Numbered from the stretch's first letter, positions 26,293 through 35,943 are shown. The stretch is DNA of 64,000 nucleotides from Chitinophagaceae bacterium (GCA_019752045.1 JAIEMP010000015.1:62001-126000); one strand, 5' to 3'. Notes: generated by a model not told the origin, from the letters alone. Translations and numbers: made by a program.

Positions 26293-29200
26293 TTAATTCA
26301 AACTTCTGAAATCCACCGGTACCAATTTACTTACACCGGCTTCCTGCATGGTAACACCATAGATCACATCCACCGCACCCATTGTTTGTTTATTATGTGT
26401 AACAATGATGAACTGTGAATTTTCACTAAACTGACGGATCATGTTGGTGAACTTACCAACATTGGCATCATCCAATGGTGCATCCACTTCATCAAGGATA
26501 CAGAACGGAGCCGGTTTAATAAGATAGATCGCAAACAACATCGCTGTTGCGGTTAACGTTTTTTCTCCACCACTTAATTGCGAAATGCTGCTTGGACGTT
26601 TACCTTTTGGTTTGGCCACAATATCAATTCCTGTTTCTGCAAGGTTATCAGGATTTTCCAATACCATATCGGCTGTATCTTCTTCTGTAAACAATGCCTT
26701 AAATACTTTCTGGAAATTTTCACGCACTGCATTAAAGGTTTCAAGAAAACGTTGATTAGCGGTTGCTTCTACTTCCTGAATGGTTTGCAGCAGCGATTCC
26801 TTTGCAGATACCAGATCATTCTTCTGCTCCAGAATAAACTCATAACGCTTGCGCATTTCTTCAAATGCTTCAATGGCCGTGGGATTTACTTCGCCCAGAT
26901 TTTCCAAACGCTTTTTCATTCGGTCAACCTTTGCCTGTAATTCTTCCAATGGCTCCTCACCTGTTCTTGCTTCTTCAATCACTTCTTCCAAGTTTACTTT
27001 AAACTCAACCATTAAACGTTCTTTGGTTCCGCTTAACTGTAATTTTAAATCAGTGAGTTTATCTTTAATCTCATTTAATAAATGATCAACCTGTTCTTTT
27101 TCTTTTTGTTTATGGCGGAGTTCACTTTCTTTTTCACTCAGCACATTCCGCAAATTATAATAGGCCTGATCCGCTTCATTTAATGTACGCTCTTCGCTTT
27201 CTTTATTTTGTAAGAGTGTTACTAAAATATCCTGCGCCTCCAGCAACATCACTTCACTTTCATTGATCTGGGTTGATGCTTCTTCCAATGAAGATGAATT
27301 GGTGGTGATCTGTAACTGCAGATCCTGTAATTGATTTTGCTTGAAATCAAATTCTTGTTTCAGTGCAACTACTTTGCTTTGCTGGCGGGTAACGTTGAGA
27401 TTATAATCGTTGTACGATTGGTTGGCTTCATTATATTGTTGCTCAGCAACAGTAAACTCCTGTTCAATCATTTCCAAACGACCGGCGAGTTCATCTAATT
27501 GCGAATTAAATTTATCCAACTCTTCTTTATACTTCTGCTGGCTCTCATGCACATCTTCCTGCTGTTGTTCCAGATCTTCCAAACGTCTTACAGCATTGGC
27601 TTCCATACCACGGAGGTTCTCCATGCGGTTATCAATACCATAAACCTGGTTCACCAATTGATTGATGGTTGTCTCCGTTTGTTTGATAGCATTTTCTTTG
27701 AGTTGATCATTGAAACCGATCACTTCATTATGACGCATCTGGATGGTATGCTTCAAGTCAAGCACCACTGTTTCCTGTGCAAGAATCTCTTCGTGTAAAC
27801 GCTCCAGATTTTTTGCACGGCCGAGTTTCTTTCCTTCAAACAACCCAACACTGCCGCCGCTCAATGCATATTTACCTTTGAAAAATTTGCCGTCTTTTTC
27901 CAAAACCACTCCATCAAACCCGGCAGGTAAATTATTTTCATCTTCAGCAATAACAACCTGTCCTAATAAATAATTAATAAGTGATTGATATTTACTTTCA
28001 ACTTCAACAACATTCAATGCATGAATGGTGCCTGCCGGGATCTCATTCAACACAGCCTGGCCGTTGAATTTATCCAGCATGAAAAAGTTGGCCTTTCCTT
28101 TCTGGTTCTGATGCAACAACTGAACAGCACTTAATGCATCGCCCATATTTCCTACCACATAATAGTTGAGGTATTGCTCCAGCAGATTTTCAATGGCAGT
28201 GCGGTATTCTTCTTTACAATAGATAATATCACTCAACAATGGCGCTTCAACTTTCCATTGCTCGTTGTTATGCAAAAACTTTACACTCTCAGGATACCCT
28301 TCCATTGAATCAACCAGACTCTTCAACAGATCATGCTCATTCTTTTTTGAATCAAGCTTTCTGTTTTCATCTGCCAGTTGATTACGCAATCCTTCAAGCG
28401 CCTGCTGCGTTTGCAGAATCTGTTCTTTTGTAAACTCATGCTGTTCCTGCAAATGCTGTAACTCTTCACGGCAATTATTGAGTTCGTATTCTTTCTGTTG
28501 CTTTTCTTCTTCGAGTTGCTGGAGTTGTTGTTTGCGGTTGGTTTGTTCTTCTTTTAACTGAAAGATGGTGCGTTGCAGATTCTGCACTGTAGTTTCACCA
28601 ACAGCTACATTTTTCTCTGCTTCAAACTGGTTCCGTTGTATCGCCTGGTTTTCTTTACGCAGTTCATCAATACCACTGCGCTTTTCATCAAACACTTTTC
28701 GTTTTTCTTCTACTGCACTGCGCAAGCCATCCAGTTGTGTGCTGAGATCATTCAAACGCAGATCTTCTTCTGTAATTTGCTGCTGGGTAAAATGGATGCT
28801 CTCTTCAATCCCTTTTAATTGTCCGCCTGCTTTTTGTAAAAAGTCATTCAGACTGGTTTCTTTTTCTTTGAGATAATGTAAGCGTTGCTGCGCTAAATTC
28901 TTATCGTTTTCTTTTGTACGCAAATGCTGCAACATGTCGTTAAAAGCATGCTGCATGGTTTGCAGTTCACGTTCCTTTTCAATAAAACCAACTTTCTCCT
29001 GCTCAATCGCAGCTTCTTCTGTTGCGATCTTTGCTTCCAGCTCCACTTTTTTATTTACTTCAGCTTCGTGTTGCTCATTTAAATCTTTCCAGGTAAGATT
29101 AAAGCCTTCCAATGCAGCTTTGGCTAATTCAATACTTACTTCACGATAATCTTTTTTGATCTCGTAATACTTCTCTGCTTTCTTGGCCTGGTTCTCTAAT

Positions 29201-29811
29201 GTTTTTAACTGGTTGTTGATTTCGAACAACAGATCTTCAATACGTGCCAGATCCTGTTCAGTTGCATCCAGTTTATTCTTGGCTTCTTTCTTTCTTGTTT
29301 TGTAAATGGTGATACCGGCAGCCTGCTCCAACATTCTTCTACGGCTGTTGTCTTTGTCTTTAATAATATCATCCACCATCCCCAATTCAATGATGGCATA
29401 GCTGTCGGTACTGATACCCGTATCGAGAAAAAGATTTTGAATATCTTTTAATCGACATTGTACATCGTTGAGGCGATATTCACTTTCTCCGCTCTTGTAA
29501 AACTTACGGGTAACAGTAACGGTGCTGAACTCGGTGGGTAACAGGTTACGGGTATTTTCAAACGTCAGACTTACTTCGGCCAAACCGGAAGCGCTGCGTG
29601 TACGGGAACCGTTAAAAACAAGACTGTCGAGGTTTTCACTGCGCAAATGGCTGATCTTTTGCTCGCCAATTACCCAACGGATACTGTCAATGATATTACT
29701 CTTGCCGCAACCATTGGGACCAATGATCCCGGTTACACCTTCATCAAAACTAACCACAGTTTTATCGGCAAAACTTTTAAAACCCTTAATTTCTAAGCTC
29801 TTTAAACGCAC
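26293..29811 (-). CDS. smc: Chromosome segregation protein SMC
   Basis: LEIKGFKSFADKTVVSFDEGVTGIIGPNGCGKSNIIDSIRWVIGEQ; coiled coil with hinge; LSGGEKTLTATAMLFAIYLIKPAPFCILDEVDAPLDDANV. Confidence 0.98.
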   Translation of the reverse strand: MRLKSLEIKGFKSFADKTVVSFDEGVTGIIGPNGCGKSNIIDSIRWVIGEQKISHLRSENLDSLVFNGSRTRSASGLAEVSLTFENTRNLLPTEFSTVTVTRKFYKSGESEYRLNDVQCRLKDIQNLFLDTGISTDSYAIIELGMVDDIIKDKDNSRRRMLEQAAGITIYKTRKKEAKNKLDATEQDLARIEDLLFEINNQLKTLENQAKKAEKYYEIKKDYREVSIELAKAALEGFNLTWKDLNEQHEAEVNKKVELEAKIATEEAAIEQEKVGFIEKERELQTMQHAFNDMLQHLRTKENDKNLAQQRLHYLKEKETSLNDFLQKAGGQLKGIEESIHFTQQQITEEDLRLNDLSTQLDGLRSAVEEKRKVFDEKRSGIDELRKENQAIQRNQFEAEKNVAVGETTVQNLQRTIFQLKEEQTNRKQQLQQLEEEKQQKEYELNNCREELQHLQEQHEFTKEQILQTQQALEGLRNQLADENRKLDSKKNEHDLLKSLVDSMEGYPESVKFLHNNEQWKVEAPLLSDIIYCKEEYRTAIENLLEQYLNYYVVGNMGDALSAVQLLHQNQKGKANFFMLDKFNGQAVLNEIPAGTIHALNVVEVESKYQSLINYLLGQVVIAEDENNLPAGFDGVVLEKDGKFFKGKYALSGGSVGLFEGKKLGRAKNLERLHEEILAQETVVLDLKHTIQMRHNEVIGFNDQLKENAIKQTETTINQLVNQVYGIDNRMENLRGMEANAVRRLEDLEQQQEDVHESQQKYKEELDKFNSQLDELAGRLEMIEQEFTVAEQQYNEANQSYNDYNLNVTRQQSKVVALKQEFDFKQNQLQDLQLQITTNSSSLEEASTQINESEVMLLEAQDILVTLLQNKESEERTLNEADQAYYNLRNVLSEKESELRHKQKEKEQVDHLLNEIKDKLTDLKLQLSGTKERLMVEFKVNLEEVIEEARTGEEPLEELQAKVDRMKKRLENLGEVNPTAIEAFEEMRKRYEFILEQKNDLVSAKESLLQTIQEVEATANQRFLETFNAVRENFQKVFKALFTEEDTADMVLENPDNLAETGIDIVAKPKGKRPSSISQLSGGEKTLTATAMLFAIYLIKPAPFCILDEVDAPLDDANVGKFTNMIRQFSENSQFIIVTHNKQTMGAVDVIYGVTMQEAGVSKLVPVDFRSLN

Positions 29812-29834
29812 TATTTTTCAATTTAGGAAGGCGA

Positions 29835-29842
29835 CAAATATA
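29835..29842 (-). promoter_or_regulatory. Candidate -7 box for smc
   Basis: TATATTTG on the minus strand, 24 nt upstream of the smc ATG. Confidence 0.4.
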
Positions 29843-30111
29843 GGAGATTAGGGCTGTATTAAAATTTACCCATTTTTTATCTTATCAACACATTTTGCCT
29901 TGTTTTCAACAAGAGCAAGGTTTTGTTTGTACTATCGCCGCATTATCTTATTTATAAATAACAGCGTATTTTTTGGGGTTATCAGCGGCATGTTTTCATA
30001 GCATCTTCGTTGCCACGCTCGCTTGTACTCCATCACTTTAGGCAACGGGCCTCTTATCTATTCATATTCTTTTGTAAGCGATTCATCTCCCCAATTGTCA
30101 GTATGTTGAGG

Positions 30112-30264
30112 AGACTCCTGCGGAGTTGTGTCGGTTCTTTGATTCCTGTTATAAACAGGAAGCCACTAAGTGGCAAGAAAGCAATAAGCGAACTGAATTG
30201 TCCCGTAGGGACAGCCTGTTGATAGAAACAGCACAAAATAATAACCACCGCTCCTTAGGTGCGG
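30112..30264. repeat. Array of four palindromic units with different arms
   Basis: GACTCCTGCGGAGTT (30113-30126 region), GCCACTAAGTGGC (30162-30174), TGTCCCGTAGGGACA (30199-30213), ACCGCTCCTTAGGTGCGG (30247-30263 region). Confidence 0.7.
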
Positions 30265-30361
30265 CCTGTTTATTTTGTCATCACAATTCATTAATCATAT
30301 AAACCGAAATATCACCCCAAACAAGAAAGAACTATTTTGCAGCACAACGGTTATTGATCAT

Positions 30362-31057
30362 ATGTATGCTGTATTAACCATCATTCGCTATAAAAAACGG
30401 TTTATTTATTTCGCTTTGCTGGCAATGGCTATCCATCGGCTGCCATTCCTTTTTCGAAAAGACGTTCATTTTTCAAAAACATTGGGATGCGGAAAAGGCG
30501 GCACCTTCAGCAAAACACCCGACTGGCAGCAATGGGGGTTATTGGCTGTAATGAATGACGAATCACTAACCACCATCAACGATCAACAAACCTTGCAGCA
30601 AAAAGCCTACGGCGGTTTTATACACGGCTGGTGGAAGTTCTTTGGCTGCGAAACATGGACGGTGCTGCTGCAACCAATCGAAGCACATGGAAGCTGGGAT
30701 GGGAAGCAGGCGTTTGGATCTTTACCTGCTAAATCAGATTATGAAGGCCGGATTGCCGTGCTTACCCGTGCTACCATTCGCCCTAGCAAACGTTCCCGAT
30801 TTTGGGAACATGTGGAAGCTGTGTCGAATGATATGCGGAAAGCCGAGGGCTTCCGTTTTTCGGTGGGTATTGGCGAATCGCCGTGGTTGCGACAAGCCAC
30901 CTTTTCCATTTGGGACAGTAAAGAACAGATGAAACAGTTTGCTTACAAAATGCCACGCCACACCGATGTGATTCAGAAAACAAAAAAAGAGAATTGGTAT
31001 AGCGAGGATATGTTTGTGCGGTTTAAGGTTTTGGGCAATTGGGGGAAAACGCCGTAA
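30362..31057 (+). CDS. Spheroidene monooxygenase (CrtA)-like protein
   Basis: HRLPFLFRKDVHFSKTLGCGKGGTFSKTPDWQQWGLLAV ... GRIAVLTRATIRPSKRSRFWEHV ... FSVGIGESPWLRQATFSIWDS ... RFKVLGNWG follows the CrtA pattern. Start at 30362 (MYAVLTIIRY). Confidence 0.8.
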   Translation: MYAVLTIIRYKKRFIYFALLAMAIHRLPFLFRKDVHFSKTLGCGKGGTFSKTPDWQQWGLLAVMNDESLTTINDQQTLQQKAYGGFIHGWWKFFGCETWTVLLQPIEAHGSWDGKQAFGSLPAKSDYEGRIAVLTRATIRPSKRSRFWEHVEAVSNDMRKAEGFRFSVGIGESPWLRQATFSIWDSKEQMKQFAYKMPRHTDVIQKTKKENWYSEDMFVRFKVLGNWGKTP

Positions 31058-31128
31058 TATTTGATCCCTTCATCTTGGAATGAATGAAAGCTGTGAAGAT
31101 GAATTGAAATCGGATTGTACTTACAACA

Positions 31129-31150
31129 ACCTGTCTGCCGACAGGCAGGT
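31129..31150. repeat. Imperfect palindrome
   Basis: ACCTGTCTGCCGACAGGCAGGT, self-complementary with G-T wobble positions. Confidence 0.6.
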
Positions 31151-31254
31151 ACAAAATGTTGAACGTTATAATGTTGATTTCCAAGCAAGCCGTTTTCTCA
31201 TGTGCAAAATTTTATACCATATATTTATGTTAGCGGCAAGCAATTTGACATACC

Positions 31255-31749
31255 CTAAATGTTTGGGGTTCCATAACCCTTCTTGACATTTATATCTCTA
31301 AGAGTATTAAATAAATCAACCATTGTGCCATTAGACAAAATCCAATCCATTACTATTTTTAAAACTTCTTCAGCGTCAGACATGTAACCCATTCTGCCGT
31401 CAGCACCACGAATTCCAGCATCACTTATTCTTTTACCCCTTGTTAAGTAAGTATTTTTTTCTTCATAAATGTAGTTACGGGCTTTTTTATTTTTTACACC
31501 CTTGGGTAAGTGTTTCAAAAGCAATTTCTGTATCCCTTTGTAGTAAACATCATACTTTTTTTCAGGGTTTTCTATATTCCCTAAAGCAAATTCCTTTAGC
31601 TCTTTTTTGCTAACAAATTCACCTTCTTCTGTAAGCCTTAACTGCTCACCTTTGACTTCATCTGCTTTAGCCAATATTTTAAGCCTCTCTTCCTCTTCTT
31701 TTGACTTAACAACTTTTGATTTTGGATTTACTTTTTTACCCTTTGCCAT
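31255..31749 (-). CDS. Hypothetical partner protein of HTH-ImmA gene (164 aa)
   Basis: Intact ORF 11 nt downstream of the HTH-ImmA gene; Lys-rich N-terminus, then YDVYYKGIQKLLLKHLPKGV..GYMSDAEEVLKIVMDWI. Confidence 0.65.
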   Translation of the reverse strand: MAKGKKVNPKSKVVKSKEEEERLKILAKADEVKGEQLRLTEEGEFVSKKELKEFALGNIENPEKKYDVYYKGIQKLLLKHLPKGVKNKKARNYIYEEKNTYLTRGKRISDAGIRGADGRMGYMSDAEEVLKIVMDWILSNGTMVDLFNTLRDINVKKGYGTPNI

Positions 31750-31760
31750 GTTTAAATAAT

Positions 31761-32972
31761 TTAAAAATTGAACACTTTTTCTTTTAAGTATTTTACTGTT
31801 TCATCAATACTTTCATTCTCAAATGAGTTGACATTTAATTCTTTCAATGCAATCTTTATATCTGGGTCATATTGCTTGAACCTTCCCCAAAATTTACCTT
31901 TACCAGTTTTTTCCATATCGTAACAGTAAAAGTTATAAATTATTGACGGGTGTATCTGGCTTTCTTTAGCATATTCGCTTACGATATAATGGTTACCGAT
32001 GTGAGCATTTATATAATTTGACCTTTCGTTTGAAAACAAAAAGTTTCTTGAAAATTCATTTGCAGCATCTTCTTGCAGCAGGAATAAATCAGCTTCGCCT
32101 GTCAAATGAAAAATTTGTTTCTCAATTTCTTCAAAATCATACAATACATGATGCAATTCATGGATCAACGCAAACCAAACAGTAGCATAGTTTTTATTCA
32201 AATCTGTAAGTGCAACACATGGTTTGTTATGAACAACAAATGTAGCACCCCGTACTTGCGTTGTTGGTAAATGAGGTTGGTAAATTACAGTTACTCCAAT
32301 ATTAAAAAGTGCTTGTGTGACAGTTTTCAATCCTTTTTCAACATTCATTGTATAAGGACGGATTTTAGGCATTAACTCAACTAAAGCTTTTCTGTCAAAT
32401 TTATTTGGGTTGTTGAGTTTTTCAAAGTGTACAAACGCCGACCTAACCCAAAATTCTCTCATTAATGTACTTGCATTTCTCTTTGTCCTACTGAATGCAG
32501 GTATATAAAACTTGTTTACATAATCCTCAATAAAATCAATGTTGAAAAATTTCTTAACACGACTTTCTATATAGTCAAAATCATTTTTCTGCTTAATAAA
32601 CCCAGACTTGGCAAGATTTTTAATATCAAAATTTGAAATCAAAAAAGATTTTGTCCTGGCATCACTTAAATCTTTTGTAACGTCAACAGGTATCCCATTA
32701 ACAAACGCTTTCATTAAAGCTGACACATCTAATCCTAAAAATTGCCCTAACTTTAAAAGGCTAACAACATCTACTCTTTTAGCAGACATATCCAAAATGC
32801 CTTCAAGTGTTCTTTTCTGCATACCTAAAAGGCTTTCAGCTTGGTTTTGTGTTATCCCATACTGGACAAGTTTTATATCAAACAATTCTTTAAAAGACTT
32901 AAATTCTCCGTCCCATTTATCAATTGGCGACAGTAGCTTATAGAAATCGTTTATGAACTTGTCATCTGCCAT
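31761..32972 (-). CDS. HTH and ImmA/IrrE family metallo-endopeptidase
   Basis: N-terminal HTH-like QYGITQNQAESLLGMQKRTLEGIL..; zinc motif WFALIHELHHVLYDFEE (HExxH) followed by EDAANEFSRNFLF (ImmA/IrrE). Confidence 0.88.
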   Translation of the reverse strand: MADDKFINDFYKLLSPIDKWDGEFKSFKELFDIKLVQYGITQNQAESLLGMQKRTLEGILDMSAKRVDVVSLLKLGQFLGLDVSALMKAFVNGIPVDVTKDLSDARTKSFLISNFDIKNLAKSGFIKQKNDFDYIESRVKKFFNIDFIEDYVNKFYIPAFSRTKRNASTLMREFWVRSAFVHFEKLNNPNKFDRKALVELMPKIRPYTMNVEKGLKTVTQALFNIGVTVIYQPHLPTTQVRGATFVVHNKPCVALTDLNKNYATVWFALIHELHHVLYDFEEIEKQIFHLTGEADLFLLQEDAANEFSRNFLFSNERSNYINAHIGNHYIVSEYAKESQIHPSIIYNFYCYDMEKTGKGKFWGRFKQYDPDIKIALKELNVNSFENESIDETVKYLKEKVFNF

Positions 32973-32974
32973 TT

Positions 32975-33033
32975 TATGTATTTTTACATAGCAAATATAG
33001 ACACCATAAACATAAAAAGCAAATTTTTATGTA
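32975..33033 (-). promoter_or_regulatory. Promoter/operator of the HTH-ImmA operon
   Basis: Minus strand: TTTG (33020-33023) -N20- TATATTTG (32992-32999), then inverted repeat TATGTAaaaaTACATA (32975-32990). An extra TATGTA on the + strand at 33028-33033. Confidence 0.6.
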
Positions 33034-33221
33034 AATTTACCTGACTTTTCCAGTCGCTACCATGACCCTTATTCGCTGCCGAGTCTCAGCACTTCAAAGG
33101 AGACGTGTCAGATAGCATTGTGCGCTGGCCTTGTGGTACTCGCCGTTAGCAAAGTATAATCCCTTTATTCGAATTAATTAAACGTCAGGCTTCGCAACAT
33201 GCGATTTGTTTTGCTGCCTGT

Positions 33222-33288
33222 TAAGTATGGCATGTTTATCATATACCCGAATCATTTAGCCCGGTTTACGATAAACATGCCATACTTA
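33222..33288. repeat. 19-bp perfect inverted repeat, 29-nt spacer
   Basis: TAAGTATGGCATGTTTATC (33222-33240) and GATAAACATGCCATACTTA (33270-33288). Confidence 0.95.
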
Positions 33289-33334
33289 TTGAACCATCTA
33301 CTCGCTCAAAATCTGTAATCTTGCAGCCAATTAT

Positions 33335-33943
33335 ATGTCAGCAACTCCTCACCGCTATTTCATCATCAACAAACCATACAATATGGTTTCGCAATTCGTC
33401 AGTTCACATGAAGTGCGTTTACTGGGCGATTTGAATTTTCAATTTCCTGAAGGGATACATGCCATCGGGCGGTTGGATAACCATTCAGAAGGCCTGTTGA
33501 TTTTAACGACTAATAAAAAAGTAACACGCCTGCTGTTTGATCCAAAGAAAAAACATGAACGTAGTTACCTCATCATGGTAAAGAATGTTGTTACACCCGA
33601 ACTTTTACAACAATTAAGAACAGGAGTTTCCATACCTGTTACAACCGGAGAAGATTATATCGCTGTTCCCACTTCCATTGAAATCGTTGAAAATGTAAAA
33701 GATCATTATGTGCACATGGATGATTTTCGACAGCAGTATCCACACACCTGGATGCTGATGACATTGACAGAAGGGAAATTCCACCAGGTTCGAAAAATGT
33801 GTCTGGCCATTCACCGACGTTGCCTGCGTTTGATCCGTGTTTCCATTGGCAACTTAAAACTCGGCGATCTGAAACCGGGTGAGGTAAAAGAAATGGATGA
33901 AAAAACGTTTTTTGAATTGATTGGGATTGAATACAAGGTATAA
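33335..33943 (+). CDS. Pseudouridine synthase (RsuA/RluB/E/F family)
   Basis: YFIINKPYNMVSQF ... GRLDNHSEGLLILTTNKKVTRLLFDPKKKHERSYLIMVK ... EGKFHQVRKM. Confidence 0.95.
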   Translation: MSATPHRYFIINKPYNMVSQFVSSHEVRLLGDLNFQFPEGIHAIGRLDNHSEGLLILTTNKKVTRLLFDPKKKHERSYLIMVKNVVTPELLQQLRTGVSIPVTTGEDYIAVPTSIEIVENVKDHYVHMDDFRQQYPHTWMLMTLTEGKFHQVRKMCLAIHRRCLRLIRVSIGNLKLGDLKPGEVKEMDEKTFFELIGIEYKV

Positions 33944-34006
33944 GCAAGTAATACCAACTTTCAGCACCCACCCCTCTTAACAGCTTTCTGTGCAACAGCC
34001 TCACTT

Positions 34007-34022
34007 CCCCTCCCGGGAGGGG
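34007..34022. repeat. Perfect 16-nt palindrome
   Basis: CCCCTCCCGGGAGGGG. Confidence 0.8.
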
Positions 34023-34360
34023 ATAAATAATCTTTCCGCTCTATAGGTACACAGCCGAAGAACAACAAACTACAAACGATTACAGATTTGCAGCCGGATA
34101 ATCACCGACCGTAACGATCGGTTTGCCCCTCATCATTCATTACTCATCACTCATTTTCCTTATCTTGCAGCATGTTTTTACAAAAACATATCACTACAAA
34201 CCTGATGCTCTCCTATTTCCTCAACCTGATTGCTGCAGGTGAAGGCAGTTTGCCCGATTACTAAGTTTATTATTGAGCTGAATGAATTCGTTCATTGATG
34301 GAAATTCATTCACACTGTATTTACTACCCCACACTTTTATTTGAACATTAAACCTGTTTT

Positions 34361-35875
34361 ATGGCTCAACATAATTATTACGTTGAAAACGAATTAGGAC
34401 GATTACGAAAACTGCTAATTCACAGCCCCGATGGCGGCATTGGCAAAATTATTCCCGGCACGTTTGCCGATAATCTGTATGATGATATTGTACACCTCAA
34501 GAACATGCAGAAGGAATACAACCACTATGTAAAACTGTTATTGTATTTCTTAGACAGGGAAAAGATCAACTACATCAAAAACTATCAGCAGCAAGCCGAT
34601 GACCACAAAAAATCCTGGTGCTATATACCCGGCAAGAGCGAATATTTTAACAGCGATAAAGTTTTAGATACGCAGCAATTGTTAGCCGAAATCATCAGCG
34701 ACGAAAAAATAAAACTTCGTTTGATCTCAGCCATTTGCTCTTATGAAGAATCCAGTTTTGCTATTCAACAACGTTTGGAAAACATCAACGATCCTGCATT
34801 ACTGGCGAAAGTATTTATCACAGGTATTCTGCCGGCAGAAGAAAACGGAACTGATGAAGACATGTTTATTTTTCCACCTGTACCCAACTTTATTTTTACC
34901 CGTGATATTGGCATCATGGTAAAAGATCATATTCTCTTGAGCCGTATGGCAACGGTTGCAAGAAGAAGAGAATCGTTGCTCACAAAGTTTTTATCGCTCT
35001 ATTATTTCTTTAAAGATGAGCCGCAAAAAGTAATGGAGATCATTGAAGAAAGCGATTTCTTTTTGTATGAAGAGGAAGAACGCAAACACCGAATCATCAC
35101 CATTGAAGGGGGCGATGTAATGATGATCCATCCCAAACATTTTGTCATTGGTTGCAGCATTCGTACCAGCAGCAGTGCAGTAAACGAAATGGTGCACACC
35201 TTGTTGAGCAAACCTGAACTGGGAATTGAAAAAGTATCGGTCGTAAAAATTCCACGCAACCGTGCACAGATGCATATTGATACCATTTTTACACAGGTGA
35301 AACGAAATGTATGGGTGCTTTATGGTCGCTTCTCTGAACGGATCTTACGTGCAGAACATATCAGCCGCCACAGTTACATCAACAAATTATCACACAATCC
35401 CCGTCAGTTGGAAATGGAGCAGGTGGAGATATTGCAGTTTCACAAACCGGCGAATGAAACCTACATCAGTACAAAAGATTACAGTGTAACAAAAAGATTA
35501 CCGGGTATTGAATCGTTATTAAGACAGATCAGTGTGGAAGACTTTGCTATAAAACCCGAAGATGTAAAAATTATTTACAGCGGTGGAAATGTATTTCCGC
35601 ATGATGAACGGGAACAATGGACCGACAGTTGTAATGTTGTTGCGTTAAAAGAGGGTGTGGTTATTGGTTACGACCGGAATGATCATACAGCAGATGCATT
35701 TAAAGCAGCGGGTTTTTCTGTGCTCACTACAACAGAAGCTTTTGAACAATTTGAAGCCGGTGTAAATCCCGACAGCATTGAAAATACCTTGATCCTTTTA
35801 CCATCGGCGGAACTTTCAAGAGCAAGAGGCGGAAGCCATTGTATGAGTATGCCGTTATTAAGAGACCGTTTGTAG
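34361..35875 (+). CDS. Arginine deiminase-related amidinotransferase-family protein
   Basis: VENELGRLRKLLIHSPDGGIGKIIP, FTRDIGIMVKDHILLSRM, IEGGDVMMI, HIDTIFTQV, RGGSHCMSMPL (Cys nucleophile). Confidence 0.88.
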   Translation: MAQHNYYVENELGRLRKLLIHSPDGGIGKIIPGTFADNLYDDIVHLKNMQKEYNHYVKLLLYFLDREKINYIKNYQQQADDHKKSWCYIPGKSEYFNSDKVLDTQQLLAEIISDEKIKLRLISAICSYEESSFAIQQRLENINDPALLAKVFITGILPAEENGTDEDMFIFPPVPNFIFTRDIGIMVKDHILLSRMATVARRRESLLTKFLSLYYFFKDEPQKVMEIIEESDFFLYEEEERKHRIITIEGGDVMMIHPKHFVIGCSIRTSSSAVNEMVHTLLSKPELGIEKVSVVKIPRNRAQMHIDTIFTQVKRNVWVLYGRFSERILRAEHISRHSYINKLSHNPRQLEMEQVEILQFHKPANETYISTKDYSVTKRLPGIESLLRQISVEDFAIKPEDVKIIYSGGNVFPHDEREQWTDSCNVVALKEGVVIGYDRNDHTADAFKAAGFSVLTTTEAFEQFEAGVNPDSIENTLILLPSAELSRARGGSHCMSMPLLRDRL

Positions 35876-35938
35876 TTTGTAGTTATCTCAATGCAATGAG
35901 ACACTGACTATAAACTATCAACTATCAACTACAAACTA
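35873..35938. repeat. 12-bp inverted repeat between the two amidinotransferase-family genes
   Basis: TAGTTTGTAGTT (35873-35884) / AACTACAAACTA (35927-35938) plus AACTATCAACT tandem copies. Confidence 0.85.
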
Positions 35939-35943
35939 TTTTT

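Noticed and set aside
26578-29851. Plus-strand ORFs antisense to smc
   Set aside because: Ser/Phe/Leu-rich shadow ORFs of coiled-coil coding sequence.
30054-30248. 64-aa minus ORF over the palindrome array
   Set aside because: Codes through palindromic repeats; not a plausible protein.
34172-34264. 30-aa ORF MFLQKHITTNLMLSYFLNLIAAGEGSLPDY with a TATCTTG-like box just upstream
   Set aside because: Too short to support; no recognised family and could be a gene remnant or chance.
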